This document shows, piece by piece, positions 1-18,056 of a stretch of 64,000 nt of DNA. Within the stretch, counting starts at the first letter, position 1. Every line of letters starts with the position of its first letter. Source of the stretch: Zopfochytrium polystomum (taxonomy: Eukaryota > Chytridiomycota > Chytridiomycetes > Chytridiales > Chytridiaceae). The stretch spans positions 1-64,000 of the forward strand of contig JAIVFJ010000300.1 of the NCBI GenBank assembly GCA_025765615.1, given 5' to 3'. The notes below the pieces were generated by a model that made no database searches, was not told the DNA's origin, and worked only from the letters and a program-made list of their open reading frames with translations. The position numbers were made by a program, and so were the translations under genes.

Positions 1-1862
1 GCAAAAGATTAGCTGTTCACGAAGAATTCTCAGATTCGAGCAAACCAAAGGAACTCTCCGACTTTCTTTGCAGATTTTCGAGACTACTTTCTACGACCTG
101 GCGGAACGTCTCTATGTGCCCGGATCACTTGATTTTGGTTTCAGATCCCTCTTTTGCAGACTGGCCACGGAACTGTGTGTTCTGCGTAGCGAGTAACGCG
201 TTGCAGCCTCGATCGAGGCCAGGGTGCTATACAACAAACTCTGTTGTGCTCGGTGGAGCCTTTCGTCAAAACGAAACAAGAACAGACAATTTTTCTTTCG
301 CTCGGACACAGCGCGCGACGGAGCGAAGACGAAGGTGGAAGGGCAACTGGCTGGCCGCCAAAGATAGCACCGCAGCGGCGGAGGCGGAAGAACAAAGCGA
401 CAGAACGAAGCAAAAAACCCAAAGTGACGAAAAACCCGAAAAACCACCATGCGGGAAAAAGAATCGAGAAATGGGGAAGGAAAAGCAAGAAAGTGAACAA
501 CCTGACATCCGGCGACAAAGCCGAACGCGGAGAATGGAAACAGAACGCAACGGAGGCCCTTAGTCATTGAAAAGGGCGCCTGAAGGTGGAGATGGCCGAG
601 AAGGAAGGACACCGAAGCCAAAGAGGTAGCAGTGATGAAGGCAACACGGCCCCACCCTGAAAGAACTTGCCAAACGGGGAGCGATGAAGCGTAATCCAAC
701 AATTTAAGCGTTTCAACAGACCCAGATGGGCAGAAACGGGCGAGGAAGGGTGCGTAGCGAGGACGGGCTGGTGTCCTCGACGGCCGCTGCCACTCGTGAA
801 AACGCATAACGGTTCGCTCCTTCTGAAAGTGTCTGCGATGGAAACAAGGTACAGCTGCAACTTGGCCTGAGAACCAAAGGGGCTTGACCAAGAACCAAAG
901 GAGGCCGAGTTTGCGACCAGCACCAAACGCCAGTCAGGTAGGAGACCCTTTAGGCGCAGGACTCCTCCTTGACCGTGCTCCCGGGCCGGCTTGGCCGGTT
1001 TTCCGAACAGCATCCAAGAGCGGCACGGGAACCCAGACGTGGCCAACTTGGTCGCGGAATGATAGCGTGACAATGTCGGAGGCGGTTGCGTGATAGGTCC
1101 TTCGACCCCGCACAGGCGACGGTGACACCCAGCCGTTGCCCGCGACGATCAGTGCTGTGCGGGACAAGTTACGGCAGAAGGCCCATACGCGCGGACGAGG
1201 GGTGGGGCAGTGCCGATAGAGGATAAGGTTGGGGTGGCAGCCGACGACACAGGGATTTGTGGTGGGAGCAGAAGGGAGTGTCCGTCGGCGAAGCTTCTGC
1301 CTCCCGCGTCGGAGACCGAGGTTACAACTGCGTTCCTGTATAGAACAGATTTGCCAGAGCTGCTCCAGTTTGATTTTTTTTTTTTTTACGGCGACAATAA
1401 GCGAATACTGTATCTCTTCCCAAGCGTGCGCGACGAATGACAAAACACTCTAATTAACCAAACACTGGGGTGAGAGGGCTCCCCGTGATGGATGATTGGC
1501 GGATCGAGGGGGGGGGGACCGTGGATAACATTCGGTTGTGGTTAGGCAGGCAGGCAGTTTTCTTTGGGATCGAGCGATGACGGTTTGCCGCGTGGGGACA
1601 TTCGAAAGCTGCCATGATAGATGCATTCCGATTGATCGGAACGACGATGATTTCGATTTCAATTCCGGGTTGGGGGGGCCAGTGGCTTCGCCCCGTCGAT
1701 AATAATTTATTGTTGTTTACGGAACACTCGCGCGTTTTACGCAGCGAAAGTTTTTTTCTCCTTTCTTTTTTGTCCGTCCGCGCAAAGGATAAAGAAAAAA
1801 AGAAAAAAATATAAAAGCTGACAGATCGTAAACAGCAACAACAACAACAACAACAATCAATA
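1..1862. other. No supportable gene
   Basis: Several open frames run through this stretch on both strands but none shows a recognisable domain, plausible splice pattern or stable composition, and they overlap each other. Visible landmarks are a T-run near 1375-1387 and a short CAA repeat near 1840-1857 just before the ABC transporter start. The latter probably lies in the 5' untranslated or promoter region of that gene. Confidence 0.5.
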
Positions 1863-8162
<6,300 letters not shown>

Positions 8163-8339
8163 TGACGAAGATGGAAATGATAGCCTCGGGATTTATTTGC
8201 TGTTTGAAAGGAAGAAGGAGGTCAGAATGTTGGTAGTTTCTACTCACGTTTAGATAACGGTAATCTAATAGATGCTGCTTGCAGAAGCTTCTTTATCAAC
8301 GAATTCATCGCTAGCACAATGGGGCATCCTTCCGAATTT

Positions 8340-8476
8340 ACTTTTATCCGCTTGCTTCCATTCCGCCGCACGTCTCAGTGAACGTGACTTTCGCCCTGCT
8401 CCGCATCATCGAACCGACGGGCGGGACATTCGTCATCGACGGTGTCGACGCCAGGACTCTCGGACTTCAAGAAGTG
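8340..8476 (+). pseudogene. Isolated duplicate of the ABCC NBD2 exon
   Basis: The reading [20 protein letters not shown] followed by VDARTLGLQ closely matches the NBD2 exon beginning at 7126 ([28 protein letters not shown]). The intronic bases just upstream (ttatccgcttgcttccattcc) also resemble the 3' end of the intron before that exon. Similarity stops abruptly after about position 8476. No Walker A, signature or Walker B motif is present, so this is a non-functional exon fragment left by a small duplication directly downstream of the parent gene. Confidence 0.8.
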
Positions 8477-8689
8477 GGAAGCCAGGACTGTGGCATTTTG
8501 CAACTTGGTCCCTTTGTAATACTTGTTCCAAGTCTGGAGGAGCATTTCGGCTCTTTGACCCTAGCGACAAACTCTCGAGATGTCCATTATCTTTACCACA
8601 TGGGGCACAGTAAAGGAAGGGTCCAGTCCAAAACCCCTCTATTTGTGAGAGGCACCTGGAACCAAAACTTGGCAACGCGTACAAAGGCA

Positions 8690-9950
8690 TCAATTCCTCC
8701 TCTGAGAGAACCCATTCCGCAAGAGCAACTCCAACACAGCGCTGCGACCGTCGTACAACAGAATCTCCTTTGCCGTCAGGTTCCCACGCTTCATTGAGGA
8801 AAAGGCCGCGCTCCACCTTAGCACAAAGTCGCCCACCTTGACCTCCATCTGCGTCGCGCCGGACATCTTCCTCGTCTCCTCCCTCACGATGTCCCAGATC
8901 ATTTTGACCCGCGGGTACCGAAGCTCCTGGTACATTTGGAACGCGCGGCGCGGATCGTTGGGAAGTCGTGCGAGCAGCTCGGCGAGGATGTCCACGTCCT
9001 CGAGCGCGAGGGCGCACGCATGCCCGAGGAACGACGGCATCGCGTGCTTTGCGGCGCCGACGAGGACGCAGTTGTGCTTGGACCACTGCGGCAAGGGTTC
9101 GATGAAGTGCGGAGTGAATGTTGCGATCTCCTTTGCGTATCGGATCATCCACGGCACGACTGACTGCAGCTCCCACCGTTTCGCGAGTTCCATAAGCCGC
9201 TGCTTCTCCTGGCTCAGGTTTGCGTCGAACCGCGGTTTCCAGTTGCCCAAGTCAGTCTGGTGGTGCTTGGGCTCGTACATGACCCAGAACAGCTGGTCCT
9301 TGGACACGCGCAAGACCTGCAGGGACCGGCCGGTGGTGGTGTCGGCGCACGTTTGCAGCTCGCTCGGGGTCCAGTCGAAGAACGGGTTGTCGTCGACGAC
9401 GCCAGCGTAGCCGACAAACCCGGCTTCGTGCGGGACCCGGTCGGGGAAGAGGGCTGCGCGCACGGTGGAGTGGACGCCGTCGGCTCCGACGACGATGTCG
9501 CCGTACGCAGAGGTGCCATCCATGAAGGTTGCCATGACGCCGAGGGAACCGTCGGACGGCTGCTCGATGGAGACGAGGTGCTTGTTTGTATGGACTGCGA
9601 CGCCCTCACGGGCCATCTGTCAGGACCCGGGACAGGGTGGAGCGGAGGATAGTGACGGTGGTCAGGTCGCGATCAGGGCCGGCGGGGTAGTTTGGGACGT
9701 TTGAGATGAGGCTGCCGTGGATGTTTAGCATCAGGTGGCGGTTGGCACGGTTGCCGCGGCGGACGAGGTCGTCGAGGAGTCCCCAGCGCTTGAGGATGCG
9801 GAGGCCGCTTTCGCCGACGATCACTCCGGCGGGGGTGTCGATGGAGTCAAGGGCTTGGTCGAAGAGCAGCTCGACGCTGTGACCTGCGCGCTTGAGTGCG
9901 AGGGCGGCGGCGGGGCCTGCGACGCCGCCTCCGATCACAAGGATGTGCAT
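8690..9950 (-). CDS. FAD-dependent monooxygenase, paralogue 1 (one frame break)
   Basis: Class A flavoprotein monooxygenase type (FAD_binding_3 fold), predicted to hydroxylate an aromatic or similar substrate with NAD(P)H and O2. The N-terminus at 9950 reads MHILVIGGGVAGPAAALALKRAGH, giving the GxGxxG FAD-binding motif. GADGVHS follows mid-protein, then VLVGAAKHAMPSFLGHACALALED replaces the usual GDAAH..P..GQG motif. Length is 1,261 bp, one base more than a whole number of codons. The frame breaks near 9606-9616, between LSRVLT and MAREGVAVHTNKHL, exactly where paralogues read continuously (LSRILTNTLIQEGV). It is the most divergent copy and has no introns. A 27-base A-run lies upstream at 9993-10019. 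It is a pseudogene or has one miscalled base. Confidence 0.8.
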
Positions 9951-9992
9951 TATGCGGAATGTTTCGAAATGAAGCGAACGGAGATGAAAACG

Positions 9993-10019
9993 AAAAAAAA
10001 AAAAAAAAAAAAAAAAAAA
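9993..10019. repeat. A27 homopolymer
   Basis: An uninterrupted run of 27 A on the plus strand, about 40 bp upstream of the start codon of FAD monooxygenase paralogue 1. It reads as poly(T) in the promoter or 5' UTR of that gene. The length may be inexact because of homopolymer calling. Confidence 0.9.
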
Positions 10020-10355
10020 GAATTGGGGAAGCGGATGAAAATCTCGGACTTTCCAGCAGACCAATCAAATCCATTATTGGTGTTCGCTCAATCAAAAAAA
10101 GCCCAGCCATTGGAACGGCGCGTGCGACGAAGGGTTCCAGCCAACATTGGCGCTTGAAATTTGGGTGGACTTTTGCTTCTGCTCCATCACAACGCCAACA
10201 ACACACAGGGGTCTCCACACCCACATCCGAACCACTGCACATACAGTACGTATGTATAGCCCGCTCTTTGTGAAAAAAGGTAAATACTCTGATGTCTTTT
10301 CGGTGCACACCCTGTCCTCTCTCCGTTTTTTTTTTTTCGATTGGTTTGCACAGGA

Positions 10356-12834
10356 TCACATACGCTCCAACGGCAAGATCCCCAAACTACGAAGCGCGTT
10401 GCCGAGCGTAATGCGCGCAGCCTTGAACAGCGCGAGCCGCGCGCTCGCAACCTCGAGGGGCTGGTTCAACACGCGCAGGTTCTCCAGTGCGACCATGACG
10501 GCGTGCGCGAGCCGGAACGCAAACCCAATAACGTTGCACGGCTCCAGCGACACGCCTGCGTCGCGCACCACGTCGGGGTACACTGCCATCACGTCCGCCA
10601 GCGCCACCGCGGACGGCTCTGTCAGCGCGGACAGGTCGACTCCCGGGCCGACGTCGAGGTTGACAGTGCGCTCGATCGAGCGGAGGCGGGCGTGAGCGTA
10701 CTGCAGGTACGGCCCAGTGTCGCCCTCGAACGCGCGCATGCGGTCCTCGTCGAGCTCGTAGTCCTTGACGCGGCGGGAGCGCATGTCCTCGATCATGATC
10801 GCGGTCAGGCCGACGAGGTCTGCGACTTCGTTTGGGTTCTGGAGCTGCTGGAACCGCGCTGGGTTCCGCATCATGACCTCGAGCATCGACGCTTGCGACT
10901 CGTTGAGGAGGTCTTCGAGGAACACGACGGTTCCGTTGCGGGTGTTCATGTTGCCGTCTTGGGTCTTGATCATGCCAAAGGCGATGTGCTCGCAGCGATC
11001 AGCCCACGGTAAGCCCATGAGCTCCAACACCTTCAACAGCTGCTTGAAGTGGTTCTCTTGCTGGGTTCCGACCACGTAATACATCTTGTCGAATTTGTAC
11101 TGTTCCTGACGATGCATGGCGGCGGCGATGTCACGAGCGATGTAAAGCATCCCACCTGCGTCACGCCTCTCGATGACGGCGAGGCCGAGTTTATACGCTT
11201 TGAGGTCGACAGAGCGAGAGCCCGCCACGTCCGAGAGAAGTCCCATGTCTTCCATCCTGTCGACAACGCTACGCATTTGCAAAGCAGAGTACCAGGATTC
11301 GCCTGCGTACTCGTCAAAGTGAACGTGGAAGCGGTCGTATATCTCGCGGTACTTGCTAATGCTGAGGTCGCGGAATCGCTGCCACAGACCTAGGCACTCC
11401 GCATCCCCTGCAAAAAGAGCGGAAAGAGTGAGATGAACCTTTTTTCGGGATCTAAGGCATCGTTGTCCCTCACCTTCTTCCATTTTCTTGAAATATGCAC
11501 GAGCCTCATCATGAATGGTTTCGTCCGTGCGTGCTTCACTCTGAGGTGCATATTCGGTAAGAGCAAACAAAGGAGTTCGAATGACTAGAGGATACTTACG
11601 TTGATTTGGACATAGACTTCGTAAAGATGGCGAATAGGATCTGCCACAAGGCTCGCCTCGCTTCCATGGCGAGAGAAACCGATAGCAAGCAACCCTATAA
11701 ACTCGTGAACAGGCCATTCTGACGAATTCATCTTCTTCAACTCACCATACTGCTTACCCCAATCCCCAAGATAGTTAATAGAAACGGTGTGCCAGCCGTT
11801 CGCCTGTAATATACTTTGGACAAAGTTTCCGCTGATGGTGCTGCGGATGTGACGACATGAAATGGTTTCGCGATATTCGGACTGCTGAACTCGACCATGG
11901 CCAGCTTCCCGTGCCCGGAACTGTTGAACCCGAACTTCTCGTCGAGATGCAAGATTTTTGGTATCAGTCGGTCGCGAAACTTGGGCCAGCCGACGAAAAA
12001 CTTTATAAACGCCCCGTCCGCCTTGACGTTCGCGAACAAGCCGTCGTCGCCCCGCCCAAACTTTTCGGCCACGGTTTTCGCGACTTGTTGCGGGGCGCCG
12101 GGAAGGCGGAGACGGTTCGCGACGACGGTAAAGTCGCACCCGGACGCGTCCTTGGGCCACCTGTTCTCCACGAGCGGGAAAACGGCGTCCGGGGCGACGT
12201 CGGTGAAGCGGGCAATCTCGTCGGCGATGGTAAAGCGGTATTCGTCGAGGAGGTTGGTACTGGCGAGTGCGTCGCTGATTCGTTCCAGCGCGCGCACGAT
12301 CTCTGGCACCGCTTGGACAGAAGCGGCCCAGATATCAACTTCGGGAACACGACCGGGGTGCTGACGGGCAATGTCCCAGGCGACGAGGTCGGCGAGGGTC
12401 AGGGTCTGGGCCGAGGGGTTACTGGACAGGACCGGCGATCCGGCTTTGATCCGACTAAGGGCATCGATGGGCGCGACAGAACGGGCAGCGACGGCGGCGG
12501 CAAGTTCCAGAAACTCGTCCACCAGCGTCTGCCTCTCTGGAGAAAGCGATGCGTGGAGGCGACCAGCGCCCGCGAACGTTTGGCCGATGAAACGACAGAT
12601 GCTGGGCGTGCCTTCGAGAGTGAGTCGTTCCTTCGCAAATCGTCCGGCAGGGACAGTCAGCGAGATTGCTGACGAGCGCAGGTCGCGGTGCAGGCCGAGC
12701 TTGATGGATGCGACCGTTTCGACGGCAGCCAGATTGAACGCGGCGAGTTCCACGCACGGTAGGGCCTTTGGCGAAAAGGCAAGGAATAGCGTTGAGCGGA
12801 ATCCACTCTGATCGGTTTCGGGTGCAGCAGCCAT
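10356..12834 (-). CDS. Arginyl-tRNA synthetase (class I), with a frame break at the HIGH motif
   Basis: Charges tRNA-Arg; eukaryotic/fungal type. The ATG at 12832-12834 begins MAAAPETDQSGF. Exons: 12834-11600, 11540-11474 and 11407-10356, with clean GT..AG introns whose phases agree. Landmarks are VEFSSPNIAKPFH, then RSTISGNFVQSIL, NYLGDWGKQYG, GDTGPYLQYAHAR and the family-typical C-terminal PLERM. The KMSKS-equivalent is NMNTRNGTVVFLEDLL. Between PFH and HIRSTISG the frame shifts near 11850-11855. The sequence there (catgtcgtcacatc) lacks one base, probably a G, compared with a codon series giving H-V-G-H. The frame is also open upstream to 13176, so a longer mitochondrial-targeted start is possible. 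Since ArgRS is essential, a base-calling error is the likelier cause of the break. Confidence 0.92.
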
Positions 12835-12959
12835 GGTGGAGCAGCAAAGGTTTGAGATCTCTAGCTGGGGGGGAATGCGCGCCTGGCAGTAATAAGTGGT
12901 GGGCCGCTCGATCAAGCGGCGAGGTGAGTTTGGCGTGGTTGGTGATTCGCTTCTGACAT

Positions 12960-14230
12960 GGACGGCGGGGTCGCCCGCTTTCGGACATTCCCCAAATCTA
13001 TGATTTGGAAATGATTCGACAAAGCTATCACCCATCGCTGCAGGATTTGGAGACGACAGCAAAGGGACAACAACAAACGTTCGAAGTTTTGCGGAATTGA
13101 AGTATTCGAGCATGCTTGAGGGAAACTTGGGTTTTGCAGAACACGCTCTTCGTTCGACCATGACCTGTTCCACCATTCTACCTACGGCTGGCTGTGCAGC
13201 TTTACTCCACCTTTCTCAAGAGCCCCGATCCATCGGACGCCGACGTAAGCGCGGCGGTGTGCAACATCTCGAGACCGCTGACTTCAACGATAAGGTAGCC
13301 TCGCTGAGTTGTTTGAATAATTAATAGAGGTAACTGAGTATTCTGATCTACAACACCATGACCTATACTGCAGCCTGGATGGAACGAGGATGACGTCAGC
13401 GGGGAAGGCGCCCAGCGGGGCTGCCGCCAGTGCCGCGCGCACGCCCCAGACTGCATACACGCTTTATACTTCAGCTCTAAAACCGCTTTCTTCTCACCAC
13501 TTGTGAGCGGCATTCTGACGTAGCAGCTTGCTTGAGAAGCCAAGACGAGCATGCGGCATTTTGCTAACCGCTGCGGCTGGCTCGCAAGGGTCAGGGGTCA
13601 CTCATTCTTCCCCTTCAACACGAACACAGGGCAACGTGCTCAAAGCGGAACGAGCGGTCCCAGGAATCAACCACGCGCAAAGGCTGGCTGTCGCCACTCG
13701 CTGATCCTGGGATCCTCAATCCCGCGAAGTTGTCCTATATTGTGCCCCTATTTTTCTTTGGAGGGAGGGGGGGTGGGGGGTTTCATATCGTTTTGCTTTA
13801 ACACTTTCTTTCTTCTATAGATTTCGAGGTCTCTTCGAAAGGCTGAGTCCAAGTTGCTACCACGCGCCGTTGGTCCGATGTTTTCTCCACGGAATCCGGC
13901 CAGATTGATTGGTGCCTTCCGCAGTCGGGCTTGGAAAGAGAAAAGGAGACGAGGGGTGGGGCCCGTCGAATCACGCCGCGTGCGTTCGTTGGTTGGGGTG
14001 GGTTCCACATGTAAAAAGTAATCTTGATCCGACGGGCCGTTCCGAATATTCCGAACCTGCGATGGCGCAATCTTTTTGTCGGCGTTTTTCAATTTTTTTT
14101 TTTTGTCTTCTCTTGGCCATCCATTCCGCAGTCGCGATTTGAAACTAAACGAGGCAAAGGCGTGTTGCGAGCCTGTCGAATCACCCAGCTGGGGGGTGCG
14201 CCGTGTGGGGTGAAAGGGAGATTAACAACT
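12960..14230. other. Intergenic region without a convincing gene
   Basis: The space between the divergently arranged ArgRS (-) and arrestin-like (+) genes. Open frames here are short, low-complexity or antisense, and I recognise none. A G-rich tract sits near 13763-13780 and a T-run near 14091-14103. It probably contains both promoters. Confidence 0.4.
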
Positions 14231-14252
14231 GAAGAGAGAAAGAAAGAGAGCG

Positions 14253-14283
<31 letters not shown>

Positions 14284-14322
14284 GGAGAGAGAGAGTGAGA
14301 GAGAGAGAGTGTGAGTGAGTGA

Positions 14323-14383
<61 letters not shown>
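14231..14383. repeat. (GA)n microsatellite
   Basis: About 150 bp of imperfect GA repeat (with GAGT and AGAA interruptions) ending in an almost pure GA tract at 14331-14383. It lies about 150 bp upstream of the arrestin-like start codon, so it is in that gene's promoter or 5' UTR. Confidence 0.95.
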
Positions 14384-14386
<3 letters not shown>

Positions 14387-14532
14387 GACTAAGTGTCGAA
14401 ACCAAGCGCTTGAAGCAAAATCCCATTTGATATAACTACTAGCCCATCGCCGCCCCGCCTCTGTTGCTAGTAACTTGCCCTCATCCCAAATCAGAACTAC
14501 CGATTGCGCAAGCATTGACACGAAAAACAGCC

Positions 14533-16186
14533 ATGGACGTATCCATCCTGCCGCTCCCGCCTCGAGACACTCTTCAAACTCCGCAGGCCTCATCCGCCTC
14601 TCCACAATCAGCCGGCTCCTCTCCCCGATTAGCCGCAACAACTCCGCTGCCGTCTCCGTCCCCCGTAAAAACCTCGTCCGTCACTTTTTCCCAAGGCCTC
14701 GATATCGTCACCGCCGCCCGACCCGGTTATGATAAGAGTGCTTCCATCGCCAGCACGCACGACGCAAGTCAGTTTGTCACAGGCATCCCCGGCATCGATG
14801 ACCTCATCGTAGCAGGCATCCTCCGCGTCAAATCCCGTCTGCATCTCTTGCCTGCACGTACCCTCATCTTCGCCTCCATCCGCCTCCGCTGCACCCTCTC
14901 CGCAAAGCCTACAATCCACACCCGCACAAGCACCCTCGGCCGCAGCCTCTCCGGCACCCTCCTCGATATCACCCACCCCATACCAGTCCCCGTTGGCCCC
15001 CTCTCAGCATCAGTCGACCTCCCCTTCCAAATAATCGTTCCCCGTGCCACTGCGCAACGACTCCCCGCCACGCAGCTCGTCCGTATCCCACCCGTTGCCA
15101 TCGCAACCGTCAATGACGCCGAATCACCACCAACCCCTCTGCGCGGCTTCGACCCATCCCGGTCCTCCCTATCCGTTGAAGTCGCCTACACCCTCGACGC
15201 GACAGTCCACTACGCCCCACTTCTCCCCACCACCCGCGGCTGGCCCGCTGCGACCGCGTACCCCACCGCGACAGCCGCGGTCCGGATCGGTCGCGGTCTC
15301 GCGCCGCTGGAACCCGCGGTCGCGCGCGCTTTCGAGATGGAACGATTGCGCGGCGGGCCGCGGTCGGTGGCGGCTGCGGTCACGGTCGCGGGGGACGGGG
15401 TTTGGTGCCGAGCGGAGTGTCCGAGGGTGGTCGTCCCCGGTGCGCCGTTTCGGGTTCGATTCCGGGCGTCGGTGGAGCGCGCCGTCCCGCCACTGGAGGC
15501 CGCCGCGAGCCGAGGCGCGACGGGAGAGCCCAGCGTAACGATCGCGAACGTCCGGTTCGAGCTCGTGCACGAGTACCGTGCGTCCGTGAAGGGCGTCCTT
15601 GGCTTATACGAGTCGCGCGTGGTCAAGGTCGACACGGCGACGAGGTGGAGCGATTTCTCAAAGCTCAATAAGGTATTGCGTAGCTGCCTCGTGACCTGTG
15701 CTGTTACCGTGACGCATCTAATCCGATTCAAAAACTCACACTCAGATAGACATTGACCTGCCGCCGCAGCTCCCGGCGCCCACGTCCGTTTCCACGACCC
15801 CGTGGCTGCAGTCCACGTACCGGCTGCGGATCACCGTATTTTTCGCGCAGCTGCTCTTTGGAACACCGCGGTCGCCGATGACGTTCTCGATCCCCGTCGT
15901 CGTTTTCCCCCTTTCAAGGGACACTGTTGCCTCCGCAGTCAGCCGGCGGCCCGAGATCACTGCGCCTATTTCCACAGCGATTGGTGCAGTGCCGGACTCG
16001 GGTCTGGGTGGATGTCGGAGAGAGTGGGCATCGTGGCGGCCGTGCGGGATAGGTGCGGAGACGTTTGGAGGGCTGGCGGAAGGAGCTTGGACTTGGGACG
16101 GGCACTTGCGGGAAAGTGGCGAAGGAGTGCTGTGCTGTGGTGCGGCGGTACGTGAAGAAGAGTGGCTGCCGACGTACGAGGAGTGA
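14533..16186 (+). CDS. Arrestin-like protein
   Basis: Two exons, 14533-15672 and 15746-16186, joined in frame through a GT..AG intron (LNK|IDIDLPPQL). The first ATG at 14533 begins MDVSILPLPPRDTL. After a Ser/Pro-rich N-terminus there are alternating beta-strand-like segments (ASVDLPFQIIVP, LSVEVAYTLDATVHYAPLL, VRFELVHEYRASV, STYRLRITVFFAQLLFG). The C-terminus is WLPTYEE, resembling the short acidic P-x-Y end of fungal alpha-arrestins. Such proteins are usually adaptors for ubiquitin ligases that drive endocytosis of transporters. Assignment rests on overall pattern, not on a diagnostic catalytic motif; an unrelated beta-sandwich protein is possible. Confidence 0.55.
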
Positions 16187-16826
16187 GTTGTAAGCGCTTT
16201 GTAATATACAAACATAAAAGCCGCAAACAAGGAACGTTTGAACAGGATTTGTCAGAGTGAGGAGAGCGTGAGACGAGCTTGGAAGCGCCACGAAGGCGCG
16301 CCAAGGGAAATTGCATTTAACCGCCCAATAACCTTAAAGTGCATGCAAAACTTCCGCTCGAGGAATCGGCACTTCATCCGCATTTCTTCCGGCAGCTAGG
16401 CAGGCAACGCTCATCCTTTTTTGGGCTACACGGCGGATACGAGTTTCCTTCTCTTTCCACAAAATCCAGTGTTTTCTATTTGATGCATGAAGTCCTTGAA
16501 TGTCCAGTTCGGCCCTACGCACGAAGACCGTCGCCCAGCGACAACAAATATTGAAAGAAGTGACAACCGTGACAAGTGTGGCGCAATGAAAACGGAGTGA
16601 TAGTTGCAAAGTGGAATGTCAAGCTAATGAAAAGGGAGAGGAGGTAGAAACTCAAAGGAGAAGAGGCGGCCGATCCAACGGCACTACAAAACGTCGCTCG
16701 AACAAGAAACATATTCGCAACGTTTTCACAAGACGTAGAATAATATTACCATTGGGGTGCGCACAGACATCCCACGACCATCATCGAACGCATCATCATC
16801 CAAACATCGTCAAATGGACGCCACAC

Positions 16827-18056
16827 TTAAATCAGCCCGTTCCGGAACAAAATCTCCGTCACCGCTGCCTGCCCGTCGTACGACACGATCTCGTCAGCCG
16901 AGAACCCGCCTCCGGTCGCCGACACGACCTTCATGACGATCTTGCCGACGGTCGCGCCGATGGGGGTGGTCGCAAACTGCCGCTTCCCCTGGGTGCGGGC
17001 GGCCTCGGCGAGCCGGCGAACGCGGTGGAACCGCGCGTCCTGAAACAGCTGGAACGCGCGGCGCGGGTCGGCGGGCAGCCGCGCGAGCAGCGTCGCGAGC
17101 ACCTCGGCGTCCTCGAGCGCGACGCCGCACGACTGGCCCAGGAACGGGACCATGGCGTGCTTGGCGCCGCCGATCAGCACGCAGTTGCCTGCGGACCACT
17201 GCGGCAGGGTCTCCAGGTCCAGGATGGTAACTGGGATGATCTCCTTCGCGGCGACGATCATGGCCTCAAAGACCTGCGGCAGCTTCCACCGCCTCGCCAT
17301 GTCGGCGAGCTCGGCGCGTTTCTGTCGGAGGTCGAACAGCAGCGGGCGCCAGTCGTCGCGCGGGTCGATCTCGTCGGGTTTCAGTTCAAAGATGCACCAG
17401 GCGAGCTGGCGGTCCGAGACGCGCTGGATCATGCCGGATTTGGCGGTGGCGTTGTCGGTGAAGAAGACGTGGTCGCGCGAGGTCCAGTTGAAGGAGGGAT
17501 CGTTGTCGACGATGCCAAAGTAGCTGACCATGCCGGCTGGGACAGGGTGGCGGGTGGGGAACAGCGCGCGGCGGACGGCCGAGTGGACGCCGTCGGCGCC
17601 GATCAGGATGTCGCCAAACGCGACGGTGCCGTCCCTGAACTTTGCCTTGACGCCCAGGCCGCCGTCGGTCGGCTGCTCGATCCCGACCAGCAGCTTGTCG
17701 AGGTGGACGTAGACGCCCTCCATGACGAGGGCGTTGAGGACGATGCGAACAAAGACGCTGCGGACGATTGTGATTGTGACGAGGTCCCCGTTGCGCGGGT
17801 TTGGGAAGGAGGTGACGGGGTCGCCGGTGACAGTGCGCAGGTCGTAGCGGTCGCAGATGTTTCCGGCGGCGACGACCTGGTCGAGGAGGCCGAGGTGCTT
17901 GAGGACACGCGAGCCGTTCTCGTGGATGTTGAGGGTGGCGGGGACGTCGAGGCGGTCGAGGACGCGGTCGAAGAGCTCGACGTCGTGGCCGGCGCGCTTG
18001 AGGAAGAGGGCGGCGACGGGGCCGGAGACGCCGCCGCCGATGACGAGGATGCGCAT
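16827..18056 (-). CDS. FAD-dependent monooxygenase, paralogue 2 (intact)
   Basis: Single-exon gene of 409 codons plus stop, ATG at 18054-18056 (MRILVIGGGVSGPVAALFL). The FAD-binding glycine motif is at the N-terminus, ILIGADGVHS lies near residue 170, and CVLIGGAKHAMVPFLGQSCG near residue 300. The second flavin motif therefore has GGAKH where the superfamily has GDAAH. No signal peptide or membrane segment is evident, so it is probably soluble. The upstream frame remains open to 18263, but the motif-proximal ATG matches all paralogues. The substrate cannot be told from sequence. Confidence 0.9.
   Translation of the reverse strand: MRILVIGGGVSGPVAALFLKRAGHDVELFDRVLDRLDVPATLNIHENGSRVLKHLGLLDQVVAAGNICDRYDLRTVTGDPVTSFPNPRNGDLVTITIVRSVFVRIVLNALVMEGVYVHLDKLLVGIEQPTDGGLGVKAKFRDGTVAFGDILIGADGVHSAVRRALFPTRHPVPAGMVSYFGIVDNDPSFNWTSRDHVFFTDNATAKSGMIQRVSDRQLAWCIFELKPDEIDPRDDWRPLLFDLRQKRAELADMARRWKLPQVFEAMIVAAKEIIPVTILDLETLPQWSAGNCVLIGGAKHAMVPFLGQSCGVALEDAEVLATLLARLPADPRRAFQLFQDARFHRVRRLAEAARTQGKRQFATTPIGATVGKIVMKVVSATGGGFSADEIVSYDGQAAVTEILFRNGLI

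Noticed and set aside
112..891. Long minus-strand open frame near the window start
   Set aside because: Overlaps equally long frames on both strands, Phe/Arg-rich with no domain or splice context.
934..1443. Minus-strand frame of 169 codons
   Set aside because: No recognisable motif and no homologous copy elsewhere in the window.
10341..11012. Plus-strand frame inside ArgRS
   Set aside because: Antisense shadow of the well-supported minus-strand gene; GC-rich codons keep it open.
14231..14383. CRISPR-like array
   Set aside because: The repeat is a dinucleotide microsatellite without spacers; no CRISPR array is present, as expected in a fungus.
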